From NCBI RefSeq assembly GCF_000952685.1, contig NZ_JYHV01000015.1:124001-188000 (forward strand): a DNA stretch of 64,000 nt. The letters are read 5' to 3'. A program made the position numbers and the translations under genes. The first letter of the stretch is position 1. Each line of letters starts with the position of its first letter. Below the pieces are notes generated by a model. The model was not told the DNA's origin. It did not search any database and saw nothing but the letters and a program-made list of their open reading frames with translations. This document shows, piece after piece, positions 54,072 through 62,891 of this stretch. This stretch comes from Stutzerimonas stutzeri (lineage in GTDB: Bacteria > Pseudomonadota > Gammaproteobacteria > Pseudomonadales > Pseudomonadaceae).

Positions 54072-54404
54072 GGGCAGAGAAATCCGTTTGGGTTCGGCCG
54101 ATTATGGGAGGCCCCGGCTGCCTCAAGCAAGGTAGCCGGGCCGGAGCAGCTAGGCTGGAAAAACGTTAGCGAGGCAGGCAAGACAAGGCGCAACGACCAG
54201 CGGGAGTAACAGCCGAAGGCTGGCCCGAAGGGCGAGCGCAGCGAGTCAAACGGCCGAAGAAGCGGACCGAGCTCGCGTACGAGTTTACTTTATGTAAATG
54301 AGCATTACTCACGTCGTTCGCCCTCCGGGCCGCGCTAAAGCGCGTTAGCCGCAAGCGGCTTTCTGAGGCCGGTTTCAACGCAGTATTGCCAACGCAGGTA
54401 GTTT
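54072..54404. repeat. Extragenic region with dense short inverted repeats (possible dispersed repeat)
   Basis: This 333-base gap between the activator gene and the end of the TRAP operon holds no gene. It contains many short hairpins (CGCGCTAAAGCGCG, CCGCAAGCGG, GAGTTTAC paired with GTAAA further on) and ends in GTTTCAACGCAGTATTGCC. I recall near-identical stretches between genes of P. stutzeri genomes, so it may be a species-group repeat. Only one copy is visible here. It may also carry the terminators of both converging-side transcripts. Confidence 0.45.
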
Positions 54405-55772
54405 TTACTGGGCGTACACCTCGTTGGGCAGCCATGTGGCCAGAGGCGCATAGAAGAACACCAGTGCCAGACCGATCAACTGGATCAGGATGTAGGGCAG
54501 TACCCCAAAATACACGTCGCGGGTGGTCACTTCGGGCGGGCATACACCCTTGATGTAGAACAGCGCAAAACCCACCGGTGGCGTCAGGAACGAGGTCTGC
54601 AGGCACAGCGCGAACAGAATCGCGAACCACAGCGGGTCGACACCCATGGAAAACAGCACCGGTGCCACCAGCGGCAGAATGATCAGGGTGATCTCCACCC
54701 AGTCCAGGAAGAATCCCAGCAGGAAGGTGATCAACAGCACCGTCAGCAGCACCCCGGTCTGGCCGAAGGGCAGGCCGGTGAGTGCCGCGCGAATCACGTC
54801 GTCTCCACCTAGGCCGCGCAGCACGGCGGCGAACACCGTGGCACCGATGAATATGCCGAAAATGAAGGCTGAGGTGCGGCTGGTCTGATAGAGCGCCTCC
54901 TTGAACACGGCCATGTTCAGACGGCGACTGCAGGCCGCCATCAGCACCGCGCCGAACGCGCCGACGGCGGAGGCTTCGGTGGTAGTAGCGATACCGAAGA
55001 AAATCGACCCGAGCACGGCGAGGATCAGCACGAAGGGCGGCACCACGGCCCAGAATACGTCGAGCAGCGCGCGGGCGTCGAGCTTCGAGCGGTTGGCCGG
55101 TGCAGGCGCGAAATCCTTTTTCAGCCAGGATGCGATGACGATATAGAGGATGTACATCAGCGCCAGCATCATCCCGGGGATGAGCGCACCCATGAACAGT
55201 TTGCCCACCGAGGCTTCCGAAGTGCCGAGGCGGTCGGCCATCAACACCAGCATGATGCTCGGCGGGATCAGGATCCCCAGGGTGCCTACCGAGCAGGCGG
55301 TGCCGACGGCCAGGCTCTTGTTGTACTTGGCCTGTAGCATCGGGCCGATCGAGAGCATGCCCAAAAGTGCCACCGAAGCGCCGACGATGCCGGTGGAGGC
55401 GGCCAGGAGGATGCCCACCAGCACCACCGTGACTGCATAGCCACCGCGCAACGGACCGAGGACCCGTACCAGGCTGTGCATCAGACGCTCGGCGATGCCG
55501 GAACGGTCGAGCATGATGCCCATAAAGATGAACAGCGGCAGGGCGACCATCAGTTCATTGGCGACGATGCCGTAGATGCGCGCATCGAGCACGCCGATGG
55601 TGCCGTCCCAGGTGAACCAAAGGTCGGCATCGAAGTGTTCGATCAGCACATGGCCTAATACGGCGAACAGCAGTCCGATGCCGGCCAACGACCAGGCCAC
55701 CGGGAAACCAAGCAGCAGGAGCCCCATGAACGAGGCGAACATGCTGATGACGAGAATTTGTTCCAGACCCAT
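54405..55772 (-). CDS. TRAP transporter large permease subunit (DctM)
   Basis: This 455-residue inner membrane protein has the many helices and glycine-rich loops of the DctM subunit, such as RLGTSEASVGKLFMGALIPG, VGALGAVLMAA-like stretches and the C-terminal TSFLTPPVGFALFYIKGV. I chose ATG 55772 (MGLEQILVISMF), 16 bases after the DctQ stop with GGAG upstream; the longer frame from 55820 overlaps DctQ. With DctQ and DctP it forms a sodium-driven importer of an organic acid. The sigma-54 context and bdhA nearby suggest 3-hydroxybutyrate or a related acid. Confidence 0.92.
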   Translation of the reverse strand: MGLEQILVISMFASFMGLLLLGFPVAWSLAGIGLLFAVLGHVLIEHFDADLWFTWDGTIGVLDARIYGIVANELMVALPLFIFMGIMLDRSGIAERLMHSLVRVLGPLRGGYAVTVVLVGILLAASTGIVGASVALLGMLSIGPMLQAKYNKSLAVGTACSVGTLGILIPPSIMLVLMADRLGTSEASVGKLFMGALIPGMMLALMYILYIVIASWLKKDFAPAPANRSKLDARALLDVFWAVVPPFVLILAVLGSIFFGIATTTEASAVGAFGAVLMAACSRRLNMAVFKEALYQTSRTSAFIFGIFIGATVFAAVLRGLGGDDVIRAALTGLPFGQTGVLLTVLLITFLLGFFLDWVEITLIILPLVAPVLFSMGVDPLWFAILFALCLQTSFLTPPVGFALFYIKGVCPPEVTTRDVYFGVLPYILIQLIGLALVFFYAPLATWLPNEVYAQ

Positions 55773-55788
55773 GACTACGACTACTCCA

Positions 55789-56442
55789 TCAGGGCTGCGA
55801 ATGGCCGCGGTTGCGGTCATTCGTCGGGGCTGACAACGCCCGCGGGAAATTGAACAGCAAGGTGCTGCAACGCGTGGCCCGCGACAGCAGGGCCAGGGCG
55901 ACCAGGGTCAGGCCCAGCGGCAACACGCTCTTGAAGATGAAACGGTGCGGCAGGCCGCTCGGCGCCTGCGAACGCTCGTTGTGGATGAAGGCCTGGTAGG
56001 CGAAGGGAATCAGCGCATCCACCATCAGCAGCACGATCGGCAGAGCCAGGAACAGGATGGATAGCAGCTCGATGATGGCCTGGCTGCGCAGGGTGAATTT
56101 TTCGCGTAGCACATCGACGCGTACATGGTCATCACGCACCACGGCATAGGCGAGCGCGAGCATCAATGCCGCGCCGAACAGGTGCCAGGACAGCTCCTCC
56201 AGTGCGATCGAGCCGCGCGACAGCACGAAGCGACTGAAGACGTTGGTCAGCACCACCGCCAGCACCAGCAGCCAGATCCAGGCGCTGGCTTCGCCGATGG
56301 CGACCAGCGCCTTGTCCAGCCAATGGGAAAATTTGTTGTGCGGCAGTGCATCCGCATGGGCGGTGGGCACTGCATCGTCAGGGGAAACGGGAAGAACGGA
56401 CACGGCCACCTCGGTAATCCGGCACTCATGAAGAAATGGCAC
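55789..56442 (-). CDS. TRAP transporter small permease subunit (DctQ)
   Basis: This protein of up to 217 residues has four hydrophobic helices beginning WLDKALVAIGEASAWIWLLVLAVVLTNVFSRFV, with EELSWHLFGAALMLALAYAVVRDDHVRVDVL, the standard DctQ pattern. The start is uncertain: ATG 56442 has no clear ribosome site, while GTG 56403 (MSVLPVSPDD) follows GAGGTGG. It lies between DctP and DctM. The C-terminal tail is long and Arg-rich. Confidence 0.88.
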   Translation of the reverse strand: MPFLHECRITEVAVSVLPVSPDDAVPTAHADALPHNKFSHWLDKALVAIGEASAWIWLLVLAVVLTNVFSRFVLSRGSIALEELSWHLFGAALMLALAYAVVRDDHVRVDVLREKFTLRSQAIIELLSILFLALPIVLLMVDALIPFAYQAFIHNERSQAPSGLPHRFIFKSVLPLGLTLVALALLSRATRCSTLLFNFPRALSAPTNDRNRGHSQP

Positions 56443-56594
56443 GACCGAAGCCGTGCCGTCAGCGCCCTGGTTGGTTGGCTAGGTCAACGAGTTTCGCTGC
56501 CTGACGCCTCGATCGAAACGCCTGATCGGGGCTCGAGCATTCGAACCTGACTGACGCACCTACTTATCAGGGCACCGGAGTCAGTGCGCAGCGA

Positions 56595-57680
56595 TCAGTC
56601 GTACTGGTAGTAATCGCGTGGCAGATAGCCCTTGCTGTGCCAGACCGAGTGATGCTTCATGAACGCGCGCTGGCTGGTCAGGACTCGATTGAATGTTTCG
56701 TCGTTGGCGGCGAGTTCGTCGAGCACCTCGTTGGTTACGCGTTCAAGCTCCCGCAACACTTCTTCGGGCAGCACCTGAGCCTCCACACCCTGCTTCTCGT
56801 AGTCGCCCAGTGCGGTCGGTTGGGCCCACTCGCTTTCGGCGAAGCCCTTGAGCGTGGCGGATTCACAGCCCATCTCGATCAGCGCACGGCTCTGCGGCTC
56901 CAGCTTGTCCCACACGCCCTTGTTCACCAGCAGGTGTGAGGTAGTCAACGTCTGGTGCCAGCCCGGCATGATGTAGTTCTTGATGATCTGATCCAGGCCC
57001 AGCATCTTGTCGATCGCCGGCTGCGAGAACTCGGTGGCATCAATGGTCTTGCGTTCCAATGCTTGATAGATCTCGCCACCTGGAATCATGGTGACCGAGG
57101 CGCCGAGCTTCTCCAGCACTTTGCCGCCGATACCGGCGAAGCGGATGCGCAGGCCGTCGATGTCTTCCAGCTTCTCGATCGGCTTGGCGAACCAACCGGC
57201 GCCTTCCGGGCCGATGATGCTGCACAGCATGGGGTGGATGTTGCGCTTGGCGTAGATCTCTTCGAGCAGTTTTTTGCCGTCACCCTCGTAGTACCAGGCC
57301 AGATATGCTGGCGGCTCCATATTGAAGGGCGCACCGGAGTAGAGCGGCAGCGCTGGGATGGTGCCTTGGTCGTAGCCGATCCAGGTGTAGCCGGCCGGAT
57401 ACTTGCCGTTGCTCACCGCATCCATGATCTCGAATGGCGGGACCAGTTCGCCGGGTTCGTAATAGCGCAGCTGAATATCGCCACCGGAAATCGCTTTGAG
57501 CGACTCGGACAGGTGCTTGACCGGCGTGGTCAGGCCGACGAGATGGGATGGAAAGGCCAACGGCACCTGCCAGCGAATCTTCTCGGCGGCCATCGCGTTT
57601 CCACTTAACAGGGGGGCGCTGAGAAGTGTGGTTGCGCCAATGGCACAGGCGAGGCGGGATAGCTTTTTCTTTACTGACAT
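56595..57680 (-). CDS. TRAP transporter substrate-binding protein (DctP)
   Basis: This 361-residue periplasmic protein has a signal peptide (KKKLSRLACAIGATTLLSAPLL, cleavage near GNAMA-AEK), and the DctP core: VKHLSESLKAISGGDIQLRY, a DGLRIRFAGIGGKVLEKLGA segment with the conserved Arg that binds the ligand carboxylate, and MIPGGEIYQALERKTIDATEF. It is the first gene of dctPQM. Upstream lie a -24/-12 element and three enhancer-like repeats. The ligand is probably a monocarboxylate; 3-hydroxybutyrate is inferred from neighbours. Confidence 0.92.
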   Translation of the reverse strand: MSVKKKLSRLACAIGATTLLSAPLLSGNAMAAEKIRWQVPLAFPSHLVGLTTPVKHLSESLKAISGGDIQLRYYEPGELVPPFEIMDAVSNGKYPAGYTWIGYDQGTIPALPLYSGAPFNMEPPAYLAWYYEGDGKKLLEEIYAKRNIHPMLCSIIGPEGAGWFAKPIEKLEDIDGLRIRFAGIGGKVLEKLGASVTMIPGGEIYQALERKTIDATEFSQPAIDKMLGLDQIIKNYIMPGWHQTLTTSHLLVNKGVWDKLEPQSRALIEMGCESATLKGFAESEWAQPTALGDYEKQGVEAQVLPEEVLRELERVTNEVLDELAANDETFNRVLTSQRAFMKHHSVWHSKGYLPRDYYQYD

Positions 57681-57813
57681 CGCAGGTTTCCTTGTTTTTG
57701 TTGTTTTGGATAACCAGAAGGTGCAGCCCGGTGTGGCGCTGCGCAGTGGAGGCGGGCGAGTGACATCCGGTCGCTCGTCCGCCAGATATTCTGGCCTCTA
57801 GCGCTTATCACCT

Positions 57814-57829
57814 AGCAGGTTCTGTGCCT
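57814..57829 (-). promoter_or_regulatory. Sigma-54-type -24/-12 promoter of dctPQM
   Basis: Minus strand AGGCACAGAACCTGCT has GG and GC ten bases apart and matches TGGCAC-N5-TTGCT at nine of eleven positions. It is 133 bases before the dctP start, 65-143 bases downstream of three enhancer-like sites. The rest of the 412-base gap (57681-58092) holds no gene. Confidence 0.68.
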
Positions 57830-57893
57830 GCCCCGATGAATACGTTGAAACGCGCGTCCCAGAGCCATTTCACCAACAACCTGGTGAAAGTGT

Positions 57894-57972
57894 TGTCCAG
57901 CAGGCTGGACATGCTGAGCGCGGATTATTTTGTATGTCCAATAATCTGGAAAAGTGTCTTTTGGTCTGGACA
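57894..57972. promoter_or_regulatory. Three phased enhancer-like inverted repeats upstream of dctPQM
   Basis: 57894-57911 is a perfect 18-bp inverted repeat, TGTCCAGC-AG-GCTGGACA; 57935-57952 reads TGTCCA-N6-TGGAAA (11 of 12) and 57955-57972 reads TGTCTT-N6-TGGACA (10 of 12). Starts are 41 and 20 bases apart, near whole helical turns. They define the motif used elsewhere in the window and are likely bound by the activator encoded at 52587-54071. Confidence 0.72.
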
Positions 57973-58092
57973 GTGAGTGCGTTGGACACGCCGAGACGGC
58001 GACCCCACCACGTGGTTGTGGCGAGTCGCTGCGGCTAAGAACGGGGGGACGGTTACCGAGACGGCGCTAGGCGCTCGCCGTGCGTTGGGCAT

Positions 58093-58488
58093 TCAGCTCG
58101 CTTCTTTGCCCAGGGTCGCTTTCAATGCGGTGAGGCAGCGCTCTTCGGCAGTATCGAGCTCCAGCTGCATCTGCTGGATATCCAGTTGTTGCTGCTCAAG
58201 CTGCTGGCGGCGTTCGGCAATCATGCCGAGCATGATGTTGAGCTGCTTCTGGTTGCCCGCCTTGGGATCGTACAGCTCGATCAGCGTCTTGCATTCGGCG
58301 AGCGAGAAACCGAGGCGTTTTCCGCGCAGGATCAGCTTGAGCGCGACGCGGTCCTTGGGGGTGTAGATGCGTTCCTGGCCGCGCCGTGTCGGCGAGAGCA
58401 TGCCCTGTTCTTCGTAGAAGCGTATGGCACGGGTGGTGATGTCGAGTTCGTTGGCTAAATCGGAAATGCTGTAGGTCTGCTTTGCCAT
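58093..58488 (-). CDS. MerR-family regulator, LiuR/GnyR-like
   Basis: This 131-residue protein has the MerR winged helix YSISDLANELDITTRAIRFYEEQGMLSP, the RRGQERIYTPKDRVALKLILRGKRLGFSLAECK block typical of the LiuR/GnyR group, and a dimerising coiled coil (about 85-115). There is no cysteine-based metal site. In related bacteria LiuR controls leucine/isovalerate genes; scoAB, HMG-CoA lyase and liuD lie upstream on the same strand, which supports that role. It is 130 bases after scoB. Confidence 0.85.
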   Translation of the reverse strand: MAKQTYSISDLANELDITTRAIRFYEEQGMLSPTRRGQERIYTPKDRVALKLILRGKRLGFSLAECKTLIELYDPKAGNQKQLNIMLGMIAERRQQLEQQQLDIQQMQLELDTAEERCLTALKATLGKEAS

Positions 58489-58618
58489 GAATATATCCAG
58501 TCTTGCCTGTCCACCCGCGGCTCGCGACGAACCGGGCGCTTGTACTTATGTGAAACGAGCCAAGGCTACACGCTGCGCTGGCCCGATGCCCAGTGGCTTT
58601 TAGCCAGCGCTCGTTGCG

Positions 58619-59245
58619 TCAGCGTTGGATCGCGCAGCCGGTCGCTTCCTGAATCCGCTCGAAGGTGACCCCGTCAGCCAGTTCGACCAGCTTCAGTCCC
58701 TGTTCCGTGACGTCCAACACGCCCAGGTCGGTGATGATACGGTCGACCACGCCGACGCCGGTCAGCGGCAGATCGCACTGCTTGATGATCTTGTGCGCGC
58801 CCTTGGCCGTGTGCTCCATCAGCACCACCACGCGTTTGACCCCGGCGACAAGGTCCATTGCGCCGCCCATGCCCTTGACCATCTTGCCGGGGATCATCCA
58901 GTTGGCCAGATCACCTTTCTCCGACACCTGCATGGCGCCAAGAATCGCCAGGTTGATATGACCGCCGCGGATCATGCCGAAGCTCATGGCATTGTCGAAA
59001 AAGGCGCTGCCGGGGAGGGCGGTGACGGTCTGCTTGCCAGCGTTGATCAGGTCCGGATCGATCTCCTCCTCGGTGGGAAACGGACCGATGCCGAGCAGAC
59101 CGTTCTCGCTCTGCAGCCAGACATCCATGCCGTCCGGAATATAGTTGGCCACCAACGTCGGCAGGCCGATCCCCAGGTTGACGTAGAAGCCATCCTGCAA
59201 TTCCTGCGCGGCGCGTTGCGCCATCTGTTCACGTGTCCAGGCCAT
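58619..59245 (-). CDS. scoB: Succinyl-CoA:3-oxoacid CoA-transferase subunit B
   Basis: This 208-residue subunit has [16 protein letters not shown] and [11 protein letters not shown] with the catalytic glutamate (E47), the same family as dhcB at 1834-2493. With ScoA it would activate acetoacetate with succinyl-CoA. The start follows the scoA stop by two bases. Placed after HMG-CoA lyase, it handles the acetoacetate made from leucine, and could also take that from BdhA. Confidence 0.9.
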   Translation of the reverse strand: MAWTREQMAQRAAQELQDGFYVNLGIGLPTLVANYIPDGMDVWLQSENGLLGIGPFPTEEEIDPDLINAGKQTVTALPGSAFFDNAMSFGMIRGGHINLAILGAMQVSEKGDLANWMIPGKMVKGMGGAMDLVAGVKRVVVLMEHTAKGAHKIIKQCDLPLTGVGVVDRIITDLGVLDVTEQGLKLVELADGVTFERIQEATGCAIQR

Positions 59246-59247
59246 GA

Positions 59248-59943
59248 TCAGCTCCTCACCGTACGTTTTTCGATGCGCTTCTCGGCGTTCGGGTTGTGGA
59301 TGATGCGCTGCACATAGATGCCGGGCAGATGGACCTGGTCGGGGTCGATTTCGCCGGTTTCGACCAGTACATCGACTTCCACCACGCAGACCCTACCGGC
59401 CATGGCTGCGAGCGGGTTGAAATTGCGCGCGGTTTTGTTGAACACCAGATTGCCCGCCTTGTCGGCCTTGTGCGCCTTGACCAGGGCAATGTCGGCGGTG
59501 AGCGATTCTTCCATCACGTACCACTCGCCATTGAACTGGCGCGTTTCCTTGCCTTCGGCGATCAACGTGCCGTAGCCGGTGCGGGTGAAAAACGCGGGAA
59601 TGCCGGAACCGCCTGCACGCAGCTTCTCGGCCAGGGTACCTTGCGGCGTGAATTCGAGTTCCAATTCGCCGGCCAGGTACTGGCGTTCGAATTCCTTGTT
59701 CTCGCCGACATAGGAGGAAATCATCTTGCGCACCTGGCGCGTTTCCAGCAGTACGCCCAGGCCGAAGCCGTCGACACCCGCATTGTTGCTGATCACCGTA
59801 AGATCCTTCTTGCCGGTGTCGCGTAGTGCTTCGATCAGCGCTTCAGGAATGCCACACAGACCGAAGCCGCCCACGGCGAGCGTCATGCCGTCTTCGATCA
59901 GGCCATCGAGCGCTTGCTGGGCGTTGGGATAGAGCTTGTTCAT
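59248..59943 (-). CDS. scoA: Succinyl-CoA:3-oxoacid CoA-transferase subunit A
   Basis: This 231-residue subunit has [16 protein letters not shown] near residues 26-41, [12 protein letters not shown] and the ending [14 protein letters not shown] 59943 ([10 protein letters not shown]) is used; the 21 codons before it are not family-like. It precedes scoB and follows the HMG-CoA lyase gene by 78 bases on the same strand. It is a paralog of dhcA at 2530-3228, with similar but clearly different sequence. Confidence 0.91.
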   Translation of the reverse strand: MNKLYPNAQQALDGLIEDGMTLAVGGFGLCGIPEALIEALRDTGKKDLTVISNNAGVDGFGLGVLLETRQVRKMISSYVGENKEFERQYLAGELELEFTPQGTLAEKLRAGGSGIPAFFTRTGYGTLIAEGKETRQFNGEWYVMEESLTADIALVKAHKADKAGNLVFNKTARNFNPLAAMAGRVCVVEVDVLVETGEIDPDQVHLPGIYVQRIIHNPNAEKRIEKRTVRS

Positions 59944-60021
59944 ATGAACCTCGTGTTTTTCCGTGTGCCGCCACTCAAACCATAGGACCGGAACGCGCCG
60001 GTGCAAGCGGGCGTTTTGTCG

Positions 60022-60936
60022 TCATTGCGCCGCCTGGCGCGCACGAGCGACTCGTGAGCCGTTGGGTCGTCCCAGCACGTCACTGATGCGTTGTCCGGCG
60101 GCGATCAGGGCGTCGAGATCGACGCCGGTTTCGATGCCCAAGCCGTTCAGCATGTAGAGCACGTCCTCGCTGGCCACGTTGCCACTGGCGCCTTTGGCGT
60201 ATGGGCAGCCGCCCAGGCCTGCAACCGAACTGTCGAACACGCAGATGCCTTCCAGCAGGCTGGCATAGATGTTTGCCAACGCCTGGCCGTAGGTGTCATG
60301 AAAGTGCCCGGCGAGCTTGTCGCGCGGGACCTCACGGCTGACCGTCTCGAACAGCTGCCGGGTCTTGCCCGGTGTGCCGGTGCCGATGGTGTCTCCCAGC
60401 GACACCTCGTAGCAGCCCATGGCGAACAGCTCATGAGCGACATGTGCGACGCGCTTGGGGTCCACTTCGCCTTCGTAGGGACAACCGAGCACGCAGGACA
60501 CGTAGCCGCGCACCTGGATGCCGTTCTCTCGTGCGACTGCCATCAGCGGCGCGAAGCGCGCCAGGCTTTCTTCGATGGAGCAGTTGATATTCTTGTGCGA
60601 GAAAGCCTCGGAAGCGGCGCCGAACACCGCAACCTCGCTGACTCCGGCTTCGATGGCGGCCTCGAGCCCTTTCAGGTTGGGCGTCAGGGCGGCGTAAGTG
60701 ACCCCGGTTTTCTGCCGGATCTGCGCGAATACCTCGGCCGAACCAGCCATCTGTGGGACCCACTTGGGCGACACGAAACTGCCGACCTCGATGTAATGCA
60801 GGCCGGCGGCACTCAGGTCGTCCACGAGGCGTACCTTATCGCCCACGCTGATCGGCTGCTTTTCGTTCTGCAGCCCGTCTCGGGGGCCCACTTCAACCAG
60901 GCGTACCCGGCGTGGCATTGCGGTGGTTGTAGTCAT
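60022..60936 (-). CDS. liuE: Hydroxymethylglutaryl-CoA lyase
   Basis: This 304-residue enzyme cleaves HMG-CoA to acetoacetate and acetyl-CoA, the end of leucine catabolism. It has the start VRLVEVGPRDGLQNEKQPIS with the metal-binding Asp, the GDTIGTGTPG loop, HFHDTYGQALAN with metal-binding His residues and GLGGCPYAKGASGN with the catalytic Cys. It is usually encoded in a liu operon; here a chemoreceptor gene on the other strand separates it from liuD. Also called mvaB. Confidence 0.95.
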   Translation of the reverse strand: MTTTTAMPRRVRLVEVGPRDGLQNEKQPISVGDKVRLVDDLSAAGLHYIEVGSFVSPKWVPQMAGSAEVFAQIRQKTGVTYAALTPNLKGLEAAIEAGVSEVAVFGAASEAFSHKNINCSIEESLARFAPLMAVARENGIQVRGYVSCVLGCPYEGEVDPKRVAHVAHELFAMGCYEVSLGDTIGTGTPGKTRQLFETVSREVPRDKLAGHFHDTYGQALANIYASLLEGICVFDSSVAGLGGCPYAKGASGNVASEDVLYMLNGLGIETGVDLDALIAAGQRISDVLGRPNGSRVARARQAAQ

Positions 60937-61089
60937 CGATTGTCCTCATGAACAAGTGCCGGTGCCGTCCCGGTAAATTGGGGAGACCCATGGGTCATAC
61001 GGCGACTCTGCTCCCTCAAGTTCCCAGCAGCATGGCAGATAACTTTGGAAGACCCGCTCCTTGGCGGGGCACCACGTTCGAGAACCGCC

Positions 61090-62712
61090 ATGCTACGCAA
61101 ACTGAAGATCTCCCACCGTACGCTGTTGTTCTTTGCGCTTGTCGCTGTACTGCTGACCGCGCTTGGGTTGTTTAGTCTGATGCAGATGGCGGCGATACGT
61201 GCCGCAGGCAGCGAAATCGACTCCGATTGGATGCCAAGCCAGGCGGCCGCTGACGATATGGCGCTGAACTTCGCTCACGTACGGATCGAATCCATGCGTC
61301 AGCTTGCTTTTCACGATGCCGAAACGCTTCGTAAGAGTGGTGAGGAGATCGCCGCGGCAATGACTGAAATCGGTCGCCTGATGGTTCGTTATGAGAATCA
61401 CATCTCCAACCCCGACGAGGCTCGTACATTTAGCATCGTCAAGGAGGTATACGCGAATTATCCGCAGGCGCTTCAGGACCGGCAGCGCGTGCTTGATAGC
61501 AACCTGAGTGCCGAGCAGGCCGCCAGGGCTGAGGCGCGGGTTAACGATCTTAGCCACCAGTTCGAGCAGGCCTTGTCGAAGCTCCGGTCCTTCAACGAAG
61601 AGGGCGCTCACCATGCAGTGGAGGCGGCTACTTCCGTTTACCAGAAGGCGCAGATGGTGATCGCCTCGGTGATCCTGATTGCGCTGGTCTCGACCGTTGC
61701 GTTGGCCCTGCTGTTGACCGCCAGTATCGTCCGGCCCATGCGTCGGGCTGTCGCCGTTTCGAATCAGATAGCCAAAGGCGACCTCACCCATGATGTGCAT
61801 GTCGATGGCAATGACGAAGCGACCGAACTGTTGGCCTCGTTGAGCGAAATGCAGATCAACCTGCGTAACATCATCGGCCAGATCAACGATTCGGCCCATG
61901 TATTGACCGCCTCGGCCGAAGAGATGAGCGCTGTCATGCTGGACAGCACCCAGGGCCTGCAGCGGCAGAACGACCAGATCGAGCAGGCGGCCACTGCGGT
62001 GAACGAAATGACTTGCGCAGTCGAAGAGGTGGCCAGCAATGCCGTGTCCACTTCTGAAGCGTCGCGGGCCTCCAGCGAGTCGGCTCAGCAGGGGCGTAAG
62101 CAGCTCGAAGAGGCGATCGCGTCGATTCAGGCGTTGGCGGATGACGTCGTCAGCGCTTCGGCACGCGCCGGCGAACTGGCCGATCAGACCCATAACATCA
62201 CCCGAGTACTGGATGTGATCCGTGCCGTTGCCGACCAGACCAATCTGCTGGCGCTGAATGCGGCCATCGAAGCTGCTCGCGCCGGCGATGCCGGGCGTGG
62301 TTTCGCTGTCGTGGCGGATGAAGTACGAGCGTTGGCCAAACGTACCGGCGAGTCGACCCGCGAAATCGAATCGATGATTGGTAGCATCCAGCAAGGCACG
62401 GGGCGGACGGTTGAAGCGCTGCAACAGGGTGCCGCTCGCGCCCAGGGCACACTCGATAAAGCCGAGGCGGCTGGCGTCGCCCTGGTGCGGATCGCCGAGA
62501 CGGTGGCTGGGATCAACGAGCGCAATCTGGTAATTGCCAGTGCGTCGGAGGAGCAGGCGCAGGTCGCCCGTGAGATCGATCGCAACCTGGTCAGCATTCG
62601 CGATCTTTCGGTGCAAACATCCGCTGGCGCCCAGCAGACTAGCGTGGCGACTCAGGAGCTCTCGCGCCTGGCGGTGGGCCTGAATGGGCTTGTGCGTCGT
62701 TTCCGCATGTAG
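61090..62712 (+). CDS. Methyl-accepting chemotaxis protein
   Basis: This 540-residue chemoreceptor has a first membrane helix ([20 protein letters not shown]), a periplasmic helical-bundle domain of about 155 residues (4HB_MCP-like), a second helix ([23 protein letters not shown]), a HAMP domain with the P in IVRPMRRAV, and a signalling domain with the hairpin tip [42 protein letters not shown] 61090 was selected over 61045. Its position inside the leucine/acetoacetate genes, on the opposite strand, raises the possibility of taxis to a branched-chain or organic acid. Ligand unknown. Confidence 0.93.
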   Translation: MLRKLKISHRTLLFFALVAVLLTALGLFSLMQMAAIRAAGSEIDSDWMPSQAAADDMALNFAHVRIESMRQLAFHDAETLRKSGEEIAAAMTEIGRLMVRYENHISNPDEARTFSIVKEVYANYPQALQDRQRVLDSNLSAEQAARAEARVNDLSHQFEQALSKLRSFNEEGAHHAVEAATSVYQKAQMVIASVILIALVSTVALALLLTASIVRPMRRAVAVSNQIAKGDLTHDVHVDGNDEATELLASLSEMQINLRNIIGQINDSAHVLTASAEEMSAVMLDSTQGLQRQNDQIEQAATAVNEMTCAVEEVASNAVSTSEASRASSESAQQGRKQLEEAIASIQALADDVVSASARAGELADQTHNITRVLDVIRAVADQTNLLALNAAIEAARAGDAGRGFAVVADEVRALAKRTGESTREIESMIGSIQQGTGRTVEALQQGAARAQGTLDKAEAAGVALVRIAETVAGINERNLVIASASEEQAQVAREIDRNLVSIRDLSVQTSAGAQQTSVATQELSRLAVGLNGLVRRFRM

Positions 62713-62737
62713 CCATTGAGCGGCGTTTGTACTTCTG

Positions 62738-62806
62738 TTGGAGCGAATTGGTCTGCTAGGGCGTTCTCGCGAGGGGCCTGGCTGGCGAGCGAGCTCGCTC
62801 CTGCAA
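62738..62806. repeat. Pseudomonas REP-like inverted repeat pair
   Basis: Two units resembling the Pseudomonas REP GTAGGAGCGAGC...GCTCGCG occur in opposite orientation: TTGGAGCGAATTGG at 62738 and GGCGAGCGAGCTCGCTCCTGCAA ending at 62806. They lie between the converging chemoreceptor and liuD genes, the usual place for such repeats, and may also end transcription. Confidence 0.7.
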
Positions 62807-62891
62807 AGGGCAGCACCGACGTCCCGCAGGCTATCACCGGGGGGCGCCACTGGCAGGTGCTCCCGGATCTGCCAGCCGCCGGTAACGGTCA

